A stretch of 64,000 bases of DNA from the NCBI RefSeq assembly GCF_900103665.1, contig NZ_FNGY01000001.1, positions 930,001 through 994,000 on the forward strand. Direction: 5' to 3'. Made by a program: the position numbers and the translations under genes. Within the stretch, counting starts at the first letter, position 1; the number at the start of each line of letters is the position of its first letter. Source of the DNA: Pedobacter steynii. GTDB lineage: Bacteria > Bacteroidota > Bacteroidia > Sphingobacteriales > Sphingobacteriaceae. Below the pieces are notes generated by a model. That model searched no databases, was not told where the DNA came from, and worked only from the letters and a program-made list of their open reading frames with translations. Shown here in pieces: positions 48,840-56,724 of the stretch.

Positions 48840-49526
48840 ATGAGTTTTGACAGTAGAAAATATCACTTTTATTTGCTTTTTGCGGACACAACAAAAGGTA
48901 AAGAGCCGTGGACAAAAAATGAATGGACAAAAAACATTCAACCGCTTTTTGACAAAATCATAAAGCATTCATCCTATTACGACAAAACGGGTTTGGGTGT
49001 CCACGCTCATACACCACGACCTAACTCTGAATATTATGATGAAATGAAATTCGGAAAACTTCGTTGGAATGAAAAGTCGTTTGAAAAATGGACTTTTGGT
49101 GACGAAGAAAAGGAGCGGCAGTTGGACTGTTTGGACTGTTGGACACCAATGCGGACCGTATGTGAAAAAATAGATTCTGCACCTGACATCTACTTTAGTA
49201 TTTGGAATGAACAAAACCATCCCAAAAAAGAGAAGATAAAATTTGACTTTCTAATGGTTGTTGCAATTGCAGAAGAACTCAATTACAAAGGGACAGACGA
49301 CATAAGAGAATTATCAAAAATTCTAAATGCTAAGAAAACGGTATATAAATACAGACGTTGGGGAAGTGTTCACGACCCCGAAAAAAATGCGCAATGGAGT
49401 TTTATCAATTCAATACAAGACACAACTTCATTTGGTATTTACAGAGCTGAAACGTTAGACATACACGACACAAAATTTGATGACCTTAAATTTGAACCTT
49501 ATTGGACGACAATATACGGCAGCTAA
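48840..49526 (+). CDS. Hypothetical protein of first cassette
   Basis: A 228-aa soluble protein from the ATG at 48840; a longer open frame from 48753 crosses the attC-like site and is unlikely to be used. Motifs include YHFYLLFADTTKGKEPW, GLGVHAHTPRPNSEYYDEMK and LDCLDCWTPMRTVCEK. No named domain recognised. The unit from base 48811 to the next site is 780 bases with this single gene, the usual content of an integron cassette, and its stop codon TAA lies within the R'' repeat GCAGCTAAC. Confidence 0.7.
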   Translation: MSFDSRKYHFYLLFADTTKGKEPWTKNEWTKNIQPLFDKIIKHSSYYDKTGLGVHAHTPRPNSEYYDEMKFGKLRWNEKSFEKWTFGDEEKERQLDCLDCWTPMRTVCEKIDSAPDIYFSIWNEQNHPKKEKIKFDFLMVVAIAEELNYKGTDDIRELSKILNAKKTVYKYRRWGSVHDPEKNAQWSFINSIQDTTSFGIYRAETLDIHDTKFDDLKFEPYWTTIYGS

Positions 49527-49600
49527 CATTGCATTGGTGTTTATAGGGGCTGACGTGCCCTGATTTCCCCTATAACGCCAATGCTTCAACGTTAGCTGAC
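49519..49600 (+). repeat. attC-like site 1
   Basis: R'' GCAGCTAAC at 49519-49527 is the exact complement of the first bases of the same unit (TTAGCTGC at 48811), as expected if a circular cassette was cut within R'. Inner stem 49531-49549 pairs with 49567-49584, GCATTGGTGTTTATAGGGG against CCCCTATAACGCCAATGC, with one extra T on the left strand (an extrahelical base, typical of attC). R' is GTTAGCT at 49591-49597. Confidence 0.72.
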
Positions 49601-49659
49601 CCAATTGACAAGTGGATGTGACAATATTATCCGGAAGGATAAACAACATACTGCTTAAA

Positions 49660-50115
49660 ATGAATTCTCATAAAATAATGGAAAAATACTTAAAACCACT
49701 ATACGACTTCCTTGAAAAGGATGAATGGTATTTAGAAGAAGCTGAGTTCATTAATTTACAATATGACATTGTAGACGAAATGGAAGCAGACAAAATCGGC
49801 TTCGATGCAGTCGAAAATATACTTGAACTAATGGAAAAAAATCATTTGGTGGAATTTGGAACCCCTGGACCATTAACGCATTTTATTGAGAAATTTTATA
49901 AAGAAAGGCAAGAAGATTACGAGAATTTACTAAAGAAATCAGTAAAAGACAAACCAACAGTTCATACAGTTTGGTTATTGAACCGTGTAATAAATGGAAA
50001 TAAAAAACAAAAAGAATTAATTGGAATACTAAATTCTATAAGTAAAGACAAGGAAATAAAACAAGAGATACGAGATGTTGCTAATAACTTTTTAGAATAT
50101 CACCAAAATAAATAA
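49660..50115 (+). CDS. Hypothetical, immunity-like protein of second cassette
   Basis: A 151-aa soluble helical protein. The likely start is the ATG at 49660 (or 49678); a GTG at 49612 is also in frame. Its helices (FLEKDEWYLEEAEFINLQYD, HTVWLLNRVINGNKKQKELI, KEIKQEIRDVANNFLEYHQ) give a HEAT-like alpha-solenoid look that resembles immunity proteins of polymorphic toxin systems, but I cannot assign a named Imm family. The unit starts with TTAGCTGAC at 49592. Confidence 0.65.
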   Translation: MNSHKIMEKYLKPLYDFLEKDEWYLEEAEFINLQYDIVDEMEADKIGFDAVENILELMEKNHLVEFGTPGPLTHFIEKFYKERQEDYENLLKKSVKDKPTVHTVWLLNRVINGNKKQKELIGILNSISKDKEIKQEIRDVANNFLEYHQNK

Positions 50116-50140
50116 TTGGTAGATTTAGCTATGAGAAAAA

Positions 50141-50201
50141 GCGGAATAACAAGGGGTTTGCAGTTTCGCCCCACCATCGCAAAGCCCCGAAATGTTAGCG
50201 G
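50141..50201 (+). repeat. attC-like site 2
   Basis: GGGGTTTGC (50153-50161) pairs with GCAAAGCCCC (50179-50188) with one extrahelical base. R' is GTTAGCG at 50194-50200; the left R'' (ATAAC at 50146-50150) is degenerate and does not match the start of its unit. It shares the exact 20-base block CCCCACCATCGCAAAGCCCC (50169-50188) with site 0. Confidence 0.6.
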
Positions 50202-50241
50202 TAATTTTGCAGAACCGCAGAAATCGACAGAATAAGATAAA

Positions 50242-50490
50242 ATGAATATTGAAGAAATTTTTAACGAAATAAGAAATAATCCGAAATTAACTTACGCAAT
50301 TATCGCAATAGTTTTAACTTTGGTTTTAATTGGATATATAAAAAGGTGGAAATGGGCAACAGAACCAACGGGTCATAGAAAAAGTATGATACTTGTGGAG
50401 TGGTTTGGTTTTGAAAACTATCGAAAAATAATGATTGGAGTACTCATCATCGGCATTATTAGCTTGCTTTTTCTATTGTATATGGCATAA
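50242..50490 (+). CDS. Two-helix membrane protein, Imm17-like
   Basis: An 82-aa protein with two membrane helices (LTYAIIAIVLTLVLIGYI and IMIGVLIIGIISLLFLLYM) joined by a 30-residue loop containing WKWATEP and LVEWFGFENYRK. The size, two-helix layout and loop fit the Imm17 immunity family of polymorphic toxin systems. No toxin gene is adjacent. It begins 47 bases after the cassette boundary and is followed 32 bases later by another small gene. Confidence 0.6.
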   Translation: MNIEEIFNEIRNNPKLTYAIIAIVLTLVLIGYIKRWKWATEPTGHRKSMILVEWFGFENYRKIMIGVLIIGIISLLFLLYMA

Positions 50491-50522
50491 TGGTAAACAA
50501 AAAATAAACAACTGGAACTATA

Positions 50523-51032
50523 ATGTTTAACAAAGAAATTTATATCAAAGAAATGACCAAAATGGTTGATAATGCCATTGAGCGTATGAAAAATGAATAT
50601 TCGCAATTTAAAATTTTTACAGCAAGTATTTGGACTGATCCAAATGCGGCTGCAAGCTCAATTGGATTTGATAGTAAAGAAAATTCACTCAAAAATGTTG
50701 ACAAGTCAAATGAATGGGATAAAAAGTATTATGAAAAATATTTAGCCGAAGGGGATTTAGAACAAGCAGCGTTATTTAAGCCTAAAGAAGCGACAAGAAT
50801 GTGCAATCCTGCAGACTACAACCTAAAAGACTTTGAAGAAACTTCTCATAAAAGCTTTTCCAAAAACTGGGAAAGTGAAACTGATGGAAAATGTTGGACA
50901 GAATTATATCCGGCCTTACGAGAAATTGGAAAATATGCTTTTGCTAAGATTAAAAATGCAAACTTAGAAGATGGTTTTGAACTATCAATTAATAGTAAAA
51001 AAGATTGGTATGGCAAAACATGGAAAATCTAA
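50523..51032 (+). CDS. DUF4303-like hypothetical protein
   Basis: A 169-aa soluble protein. IFTASIWTDPNAAASSIGF near residue 35 resembles the DUF4303 core, and the remainder (NEWDKKYYEKYLAEGDLEQA, CWTELYPALREIGKYAFAK) has matching helical spacing. DUF4303 members occur among immunity-type genes of toxin systems. The stop TAA (51030-51032) lies in an R''-like sequence, TAACGCTAA. Confidence 0.5.
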   Translation: MFNKEIYIKEMTKMVDNAIERMKNEYSQFKIFTASIWTDPNAAASSIGFDSKENSLKNVDKSNEWDKKYYEKYLAEGDLEQAALFKPKEATRMCNPADYNLKDFEETSHKSFSKNWESETDGKCWTELYPALREIGKYAFAKIKNANLEDGFELSINSKKDWYGKTWKI

Positions 51033-51059
51033 TAACGCTAAACGAGAGACCAAAACTAT

Positions 51060-51851
51060 GTGGCGCTTTTCCATCATTTCCAGTTCTATATGGACATAAG
51101 ATCCCTTATTCATCATCAACCTGTGTTAAGTAATAGTGCCGCAAAATCGGTAAATAAGGATGCAGCAGAATCGGTAACAATGCGGGAGAAAAAAGGCAAG
51201 AAAGCCTATAGAAAAAGGGTGATCAAGGCATATACAGATCATGTTGACGAGGATAAACTAAACAGCTTAAAAAAGAAAATATACTTAACCAGTCAATTAG
51301 AAATGAAAAAATATTATAAAATAGACAATAAAGGACAACAGCTTTATAAAGAAACATGGTTTGATAAAAAAAAGAATGTTGCCATTGTTCACTATGGGAA
51401 AGTTGGTTATCGAGGAAAAACAGAAGAAATACCCCTTGATGAAGTAAAAACAAATAATGATTTTTTAGCTAATTTCTGTAAAGACTGCAAAGCGGATGGA
51501 TATTACGAAATACCTCAGGACAAACATGCTTGGGTAGTTGTTCAATTCCCCTTAAAAAGCGAATTAGGAAACAAAAGAGATTTATGGTTAAAAGACAAGG
51601 TGCAGGAGTATTTAAAAAACCATCTTGGCTGGAATGGACTTGGCGATGTTGACGGTTTCGATATGGGACAAAAAAAATTAAATATTTTTTGTCAAGTTGT
51701 TGACGATGAAAGGGCTGTTAGTAGTATTAAAACCTGTTTAAAAGAATATCATCTTGATTTAAATCAGGCAAGAATTGCAACAAAAAAAATTGGAGAAAAA
51801 GAATATACCTTAAAATTCTCTCACAAAAAAATAGACAATTTTGAATTATGA
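51060..51851 (+). CDS. Hypothetical protein, WGR-like segment
   Basis: The frame opens with GTG at 51060 (263 aa); internal ATGs at 51090, 51180 and 51303 are alternatives, and the first 40 residues look like an unrelated fusion. From about residue 82, KKYYKIDNKGQQLYKETWFD then AIVHYGKVGYRGKTEEI resembles the WGR or poly(ADP-ribose)-polymerase-associated module. The C-terminal half lacks a recognised domain. Its stop overlaps the next start by four bases (ATGA), so the two are coupled. Confidence 0.55.
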   Translation: MALFHHFQFYMDIRSLIHHQPVLSNSAAKSVNKDAAESVTMREKKGKKAYRKRVIKAYTDHVDEDKLNSLKKKIYLTSQLEMKKYYKIDNKGQQLYKETWFDKKKNVAIVHYGKVGYRGKTEEIPLDEVKTNNDFLANFCKDCKADGYYEIPQDKHAWVVVQFPLKSELGNKRDLWLKDKVQEYLKNHLGWNGLGDVDGFDMGQKKLNIFCQVVDDERAVSSIKTCLKEYHLDLNQARIATKKIGEKEYTLKFSHKKIDNFEL

Positions 51852-52171
51852 AACAGATCGAATTACAAGCAATGAATTTTAAACAATCACTTCCTGTTGT
51901 TTATGAAGATTTAGAACCGTTCCTAATGGCTGAACTTAATTTGCTTAGAGATAAATTGATTTCTCTTCCTGATAGTACAAGCAGCAAAGAAATACTCTAC
52001 CTATTTGAGAGTTGTGTATTGTCTTTGAACAATATTGAAAACAACGAAGAAATTGACAGCACAATTGACACAGAAGAACGAGAGGGGTTGTGCGATGCTT
52101 TATACAAGATGGGGACTATTGTGGGACTTGATGAAACAACAGAATATATTGATAATTGGAGAGAATGGTAG
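51848..52171 (+). CDS. Hypothetical acidic protein coupled to WGR-like gene
   Basis: A 107-aa acidic helical protein starting with MKQIELQAMNFKQSL, with ELNLLRDKLISLPDSTSSKE and DTEEREGLCDALYKMGTIVG. No recognised family, no signal. Translationally coupled to the upstream gene. It is the last gene before site 3. Confidence 0.6.
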   Translation: MKQIELQAMNFKQSLPVVYEDLEPFLMAELNLLRDKLISLPDSTSSKEILYLFESCVLSLNNIENNEEIDSTIDTEEREGLCDALYKMGTIVGLDETTEYIDNWREW

Positions 52172-52206
52172 TGGCAAGTTTTAAATACGCATATGTGGAC
52201 TAAAAA

Positions 52207-52340
52207 CTACCGCCAACAGTAGGTTGGCAATGAAGGGGCTTGACGTGCAAAACTTAACATTGATAACCCTATTGAACTTTTGTGCTAAGCTCGGCTGACA
52301 GTTTTCAAATGCCCCACCATTAAGCCCTGTTTGTTAGGCC
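52207..52340 (+). repeat. attC-like site 3 (right end of array)
   Basis: R'' CTACCGCCAAC (52207-52217) matches the complement of the unit start TTAGCGGTAA at 50195 in 9 of 11 positions. R' is GTTAGGC at 52333-52339. Inner block AATGAAGGGGC on the left pairs with GCCCCACCATT (52311-52321) with few mismatches. The tip is about 70 bases. Confidence 0.55.
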
Positions 52341-52365
52341 ACAGATTTTTATTGGCTTAAAAAAA

Positions 52366-52391
52366 GGAAACAGCCATAATATGGTGTTTCC
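52366..52391 (-). terminator. Factor-independent terminator on minus strand
   Basis: On the minus strand GGAAACACCAT and its near-complement (one bulged G) form a stem followed directly by seven T residues (plus-strand A run at 52359-52365). It lies after a tRNA-like 3' end, as would a natural tRNA terminator. Confidence 0.65.
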
Positions 52392-52396
52392 TTAAG

Positions 52397-52438
52397 TAGG
52401 GAGGAGCGGAGTCGAACCACGATCTCCGCCTGCCTAGG
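52397..52438 (-). other. tRNA/tmRNA 3'-end-like fragment
   Basis: On the minus strand the sequence contains GTGGTTCGACTCC, the T-arm/T-loop pattern, then GCTCCTCCCTAC as a possible acceptor strand, ending just before a terminator. The rest of the RNA is missing; the minus-strand gene ending at 52453 begins where the body would be. It looks like a 3' remnant of the kind left at an integration site. The amino acid is not determinable. Confidence 0.3.
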
Positions 52439-52452
52439 AATAGTCGAACAGC

Positions 52453-53091
52453 CTAATCAAGCAATTCGGGATGATGCCGGGTAATGTAAGCCAATGCTTT
52501 TGTTTCAAACACCACACCGATCGATTCCATTAATTTCTCCAGATACTCATTGATTTCCAAAATCACAGGACCGATCTCTTCATTTTTTACTACACTGCTC
52601 TCTTCCCTGGAACTGATGAGGAGTTGATCTAGAATGTCGTACCACTCCGTTAAACTCCTATAATCAAAAAACTCCTCAAAGAAAATATTTACGTCATTTA
52701 CTTCGTTTCCTACAAGCTTGCGGAAGTATAAATGCGGACAGCTTAAAATTTGCTCATTTTCCAGGTAATAGCCAAAACAGGCTTTAACATTTCTGTAAAC
52801 TGGATGATCTTTTTCTATTTTGAAGTTCTCCTCGCTGGTATATAGAATATGAGCAATTTCCAATAGTTTAATACATTGATGATGGAGTAATTCAAATTCG
52901 TCCGGGTCTCCAAATTGGTCATTCGACAATGAGCAGGCTGTTTTAATCCAATTGAATACTTCCATCCGGAAATCCTCAATATATGCATCAAGGATCCAGA
53001 ATTTTCCGATACCATATAGCGGATAGTCGATTTCATAACTGGTTAATTGTCTGAAGTTTGTTTCTGATAAAGTTGTTGTTGCTGTTTTCAT
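52453..53091 (-). CDS. Uncharacterised protein, member A of local family
   Basis: A 212-aa soluble helical protein. It shares with its neighbours at 53126-53725 and 63423-64000 the blocks KLLEIAHILYTSEENFK, ILSCPHLYFRKLV, FFEEFFDYRSLTEWYDIL and a final helix EINEYLEKLMESIG. No named family was recognised; it is not obviously a nuclease, toxin or DNA-binding protein. Transcribed leftward with the second copy 34 bases upstream. Confidence 0.75.
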   Translation of the reverse strand: MKTATTTLSETNFRQLTSYEIDYPLYGIGKFWILDAYIEDFRMEVFNWIKTACSLSNDQFGDPDEFELLHHQCIKLLEIAHILYTSEENFKIEKDHPVYRNVKACFGYYLENEQILSCPHLYFRKLVGNEVNDVNIFFEEFFDYRSLTEWYDILDQLLISSREESSVVKNEEIGPVILEINEYLEKLMESIGVVFETKALAYITRHHPELLD

Positions 53092-53125
53092 GTTATTGTT
53101 TTTTTTGTGAGTGGATAAATTGGTT

Positions 53126-53725
53126 TTAATTCTGAATTTCTTTAGTTCTGCAGCTTCGTTCGTATATCAGCCAACTGGCTTCGTAAAGCTTTTGAAGATT
53201 TTCATAAACGATGATGATTTCATCCTTCATCAGGAGTTCATCGTTGCAGAATGGGCTTAAGGCTTCGCTCATCCAGTACTGCAGAATACGCCTATAGTCT
53301 GTTAGTTTATATTGCTTAAATAGCTTGCTAAACAGTATCCCTGGATTCCAGAGTTCTTCCATGCTCAATACAGTTGGATAAAATTTGATTTCCTGCTGCT
53401 CTTTGTTGAGGAACCCTTCTCTGAGTGCTTTCTCTGATTCATCCAGGTTGAAATTGTTTGGAGTGCTTTTTTCTCTCAATAGCCAGGCGGCCTCTAATAG
53501 CTTTATAGTCATTCTGTATTGAAGGAATAAGTCTGATGGGCAATTCCTTCTCCTGTATGTTTTATTAGTGAGTAGGAGGTTTCTCCAATACTTAAGCTGT
53601 TCCAGCTGAGCAGGAAGGTGATCATGAAGACAAAAGTCTTTCAATATAACCTTGGGGTTTTCTATTTCACTTTGGCTGAGGTTATAAAGTAGAAGTGTTT
53701 TTGTTGAAATGTTTTTAGTCTTCAT
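53126..53725 (-). CDS. Uncharacterised protein, member B of local family
   Basis: About 199 aa from the ATG at 53725 (MKTKNIST); an upstream ATG at 53782 gives 218 aa. Similar in order to member A and C: LSQSEIENPKVILKDFCLH, MTIKLLEAAWLLREKS, LSMEELWNPGILFSKLFKQY, KLTDYRRILQYWMSEAL and VYENLQKLYEASWLI. Member C shares the same IxNPxxFLxxFC start. Divergent from the Xre regulator that starts 166 bases away, which is a plausible controller. Confidence 0.75.
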   Translation of the reverse strand: MKTKNISTKTLLLYNLSQSEIENPKVILKDFCLHDHLPAQLEQLKYWRNLLLTNKTYRRRNCPSDLFLQYRMTIKLLEAAWLLREKSTPNNFNLDESEKALREGFLNKEQQEIKFYPTVLSMEELWNPGILFSKLFKQYKLTDYRRILQYWMSEALSPFCNDELLMKDEIIIVYENLQKLYEASWLIYERSCRTKEIQN

Positions 53726-53861
53726 GATTTCCCTATTTTTGTAGTACGAATAGATATCATTTGGAACTTCTAACCCATGCAATTTTTATTCTATTTAAGT
53801 TTTAGTTAATTAAAATACAAAAATATATCCTTATTGTGTTATTTATGTCGTTATGTTTTAG

Positions 53862-53869
53862 TAAATTTG
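53862..53869 (+). promoter_or_regulatory. Possible -7 promoter element of xre gene
   Basis: TAAATTTG matches the Bacteroidota -7 consensus TAnnTTTG, 22 bases before the ATG at 53891. A -33 element at the expected distance is not clear. Confidence 0.35.
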
Positions 53870-53890
53870 ATTTCACAAAACTTAAAAGAC

Positions 53891-54370
53891 ATGAGAACTA
53901 CAACAGATGCAGCAGCAAAAATCCACCAGGGAAAAAATGTAAAACGCTTTCGCGAGATGCTTGGAATAAGGCAAGAGGCTTTGGCTGATCAGTTGGGGTC
54001 GGAGTGGAGTCAAAAACGGATTTCTTTAATAGAATCCAGAGAGAGCGTAGATCCGGCTTTGTTGAATTCGATAGCTGAGGTGCTAAAAATCCCAGTGCAG
54101 GTATTAGAGAACTTTAATGAACAGGCGGCAATAAATTATTTTAATACATTTAATAATAGTACTCAACATAACAACCATAACGGAGGAGATGTGAACCATA
54201 CGAATACTCAAAATTTCGACCCTTTCATTGCATTGGTAGAAGCCATGAAAGAGCTTAAAATAATCTACGGAGAGAACAGAAAACTTTATGAGGAAAATAA
54301 AGGCCTCTATGAAAGTCTGCTCCACCTTGAACGAGAAAAGATCACTGATTTACAATCTAGATTAGCCTGA
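53891..54370 (+). CDS. Xre-family regulator with asparagine-rich linker
   Basis: From the ATG at 53891 (159 aa; an upstream in-frame ATG at 53834 is less likely). An HTH_3 domain (NVKRFREMLGIRQEALADQL, ISLIESRESVDPALL) is followed by an Asn/His-rich linker (NSTQHNNHNGGDVNHTNTQN) and a C-terminal coiled segment (RKLYEENKGLYESLLHLERE). The layout matches other Xre proteins of this group; a relative with a deleted middle sits at 63173-63398. It is divergent from the member A/B genes. Confidence 0.85.
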   Translation: MRTTTDAAAKIHQGKNVKRFREMLGIRQEALADQLGSEWSQKRISLIESRESVDPALLNSIAEVLKIPVQVLENFNEQAAINYFNTFNNSTQHNNHNGGDVNHTNTQNFDPFIALVEAMKELKIIYGENRKLYEENKGLYESLLHLEREKITDLQSRLA

Positions 54371-54508
54371 TTTGACAAGTCAGAATTGGACTACTCTAAA
54401 AAATAAAATAGATGGTCTAATCTCAAAAACTCTTTTTAATGAAACCAAACATGGGGATATGCAAGAATCGAAGTAAACGGCTATCTTAGGCTAACTTTTA
54501 TTCTCCAA

Positions 54509-54919
54509 ATGCAAACAATAGACTTGCTGCCTAATCAAATCATTAATTTACTCAATTACAGTTATGCTATAGTGAAGAAACTTCTTGAAGAGCAGGGAGA
54601 GTTCTTTCCTATTGGAATCTACGTAGACACGACAGGAAAGATAATTGATAGTTTAGCATTTTATGGTGATGATTTCCCTCTTAGTAATGTCTTAATTGAT
54701 CAGATGCAAAATGATTTCACCAAGAGATTAGCTTCCGGTAGTATCGCTGCTTATTCAATTGTTTATGATGCGATAGTGAGAAATGAACAATATAAAGATC
54801 CTATTGATGTGGCAATAGCTAAATTCGTGAGTAACAGTCCTCATTCAAAAGGAGATTGTTTTATGCCTTATCAAATTATAGATGGTAAAGTGAAATTCCT
54901 TGAACCATGGCTGGAATGA
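54509..54919 (+). CDS. Hypothetical protein
   Basis: A 136-aa soluble protein beginning MQTIDLLPNQIINLLNYSYA, with FFPIGIYVDTTGKIIDSLAF and VAIAKFVSNSPHSKGDCFMP. I do not recognise the family; the layout resembles small proteins found next to toxin genes. It follows the Xre gene by 138 bases. No signal peptide. Confidence 0.6.
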   Translation: MQTIDLLPNQIINLLNYSYAIVKKLLEEQGEFFPIGIYVDTTGKIIDSLAFYGDDFPLSNVLIDQMQNDFTKRLASGSIAAYSIVYDAIVRNEQYKDPIDVAIAKFVSNSPHSKGDCFMPYQIIDGKVKFLEPWLE

Positions 54920-55033
54920 TCTTCAATAAGAGAATATGGTAATTAAATCCATAGAAATTCCCACCAGGGTAGACCTTGACGATCTTCTGGCAGATGATAC
55001 CCCGTAAAAAATCAAAATTCCTTTGCTGAACGA

Positions 55034-56077
55034 CTAATTCAACATGTCCCATTCCGATTTTAATATCGCAAACTGATATTCATTGACCCATCTGTCATTT
55101 ACAAACCGATTTTCAATAAAATAACCTTCCTTTTTAAAGCCCAGATCTTTTAATAGGTTGATCATTTCCTTGCTATCTGCGCTCAGCTTCAGAACAACCC
55201 GATTAACCTTTGCTTTTTTAAATAAAAGAGACAGTGTTGAAGACAGAGATTCTTTTATATTCATTTGTTCGTTAGGAAAGGAATTGATAATGAGTTCCGC
55301 AATGCGGTCATCATGCTGACTGAGTTTTAACTCGCAGTCTCCGCTTACTTTTTTGCTAAACTCATCCTGCAACAAATGAACAAATTCAGGAATATCTTTA
55401 ATTTCAGAGGTGCTATCATCTGCAATTCTTGCTTTACGGTCTAAGTTCAAAGAGCCCACGTGTACACTATTGGAGATCTCTCTGCCATCCTCTTTAGCAA
55501 AAGAGATATAGGCTTCCATACGCTCATTTATATGTTGCGGACTAATAGCAAGTACATCTTTTCCTTCCACTCTTTTTGCCCCGATCAATTGACAACAGGT
55601 CTCTTTTAAATCAGGAAAATAAATCACCAGCATTGCACGATCATTATGATACTGGCTCACCGGGATGTCCGATTTCTCCCAGTTAAAGGTGATTTTCTCG
55701 GCCGTTTGACTGATGCCTGGATTAACAGCCACAGGAAGTGTTCCCATGCTCATTAATACTTTTGTATAATCCAGACTGATGTTTGGATATACTCCCTGAA
55801 GTGCATTCTTTTTATTATAAGAAACTGCTTCATTGTATTCGTTTCTGTCTGTTCCCGCAACGGCAAGGCGGAATCCTATACGGATCGCATGGATTGAGGG
55901 CTTGAGGATCTCATTTACGATCTTCATCTTTTCACAGTTTGCCTTTCTTGCCGGGGTAAGCGGTTTAGTGCTTTTGCCAATCATTCTGATGACATGTTTG
56001 CCTTTTAAGGTATAACCTACCAGGTTGCCGACTCTGCCATGGAATCCGCCAAATAACCCATTTCTTAATGTTCCCAT
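55034..56077 (-). CDS. DUF6266 protein fused to GNAT-like acetyltransferase segment
   Basis: A 347-aa protein. Residues about 1-215 are DUF6266: NGLFGGFHGRVGNLVGYTLK, KAMs-like KGKHVIRMIGKSTKPLTPAR and GVYPNISLDYTKVLMSMG. Residues about 235-347 have a GNAT (RimJ/RimL) pattern: AELIINSFPNEQ, VNRVVLKLSADSKEMINLLK, DLGFKKEGYFIENRF and NEYQFAILKSEW. The combination is unusual and may indicate that DUF6266 acts as a carrier or targeting module. It stands apart, upstream of 650 bases without a gene. Confidence 0.75.
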   Translation of the reverse strand: MGTLRNGLFGGFHGRVGNLVGYTLKGKHVIRMIGKSTKPLTPARKANCEKMKIVNEILKPSIHAIRIGFRLAVAGTDRNEYNEAVSYNKKNALQGVYPNISLDYTKVLMSMGTLPVAVNPGISQTAEKITFNWEKSDIPVSQYHNDRAMLVIYFPDLKETCCQLIGAKRVEGKDVLAISPQHINERMEAYISFAKEDGREISNSVHVGSLNLDRKARIADDSTSEIKDIPEFVHLLQDEFSKKVSGDCELKLSQHDDRIAELIINSFPNEQMNIKESLSSTLSLLFKKAKVNRVVLKLSADSKEMINLLKDLGFKKEGYFIENRFVNDRWVNEYQFAILKSEWDMLN

Positions 56078-56724
56078 TTTGATGTTTTTAATTAATTATT
56101 TAAATTGTTTTTAACAATTTACGAAATGTTTTTCATATCGTATTAATATGTGTTATAATAAAACAAACTGTAGTTTGATTTTGGAAACGTCGTTTAAAGG
56201 TGGTGGGGACCAATAATTGACCTATCAACCTCCTGATGATGGTTATATAATGGACAATAGCAATATAACGGAAATGTAAAACATTTCAATCGGATCTCAG
56301 TATGAATGTTTTTTATCTGTGGAAGGGGGATATCTACAACGTGTTTAAATGTTTTAATTGTTGAAATAACGAAAATAATTAGTGTTTAATTTTTTGTTAC
56401 AAATTACATATATTTATACTATAACAATGTTTAGTGCGTTATTTAGCAATTATATATTCTTGCTGGAATATTGTTCGTTTTAATGTGAACTGAAGCAGAA
56501 GCCTAAAGAAAGATTAAAATAAAAAGGGAGGGAAATAATTAACATACAAATTAACCTTTAAATCGCATCCCATGATGAAATACTTAAATCCTAAATAGTA
56601 CCTCGAGCGCTCGACTCAATTGGTCTCCCGTAAAATCATCCTTATTCGTTAACTACATAGGCCTTATTTTTTATTGCCTGGGTAATTCCCTTGTCCAAAA
56701 TTGGCCTGATAAATCCTTATTGTT
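56078..56724. other. 647-base AT-rich stretch without genes
   Basis: No coding frame longer than about 20 residues and no convincing terminator or repeat array was found. It contains the promoter of the leftward DUF6266-GNAT gene and of the rightward HTH gene. A GC-rich patch with CTCGAG and GCTCGAC occurs near 56602-56616. Confidence 0.4.

Noticed and set aside
48683-52340. Reading the repeats as a MITE or IS-end family instead of attC sites
   Set aside because: No target duplications or transposase-type ends were seen, and the unit starts match their own distal R'' repeats, which fits cassettes better.
54935-55010. Possible 23-residue peptide from an ATG near 54936
   Set aside because: Very short, no homology or conserved context visible.
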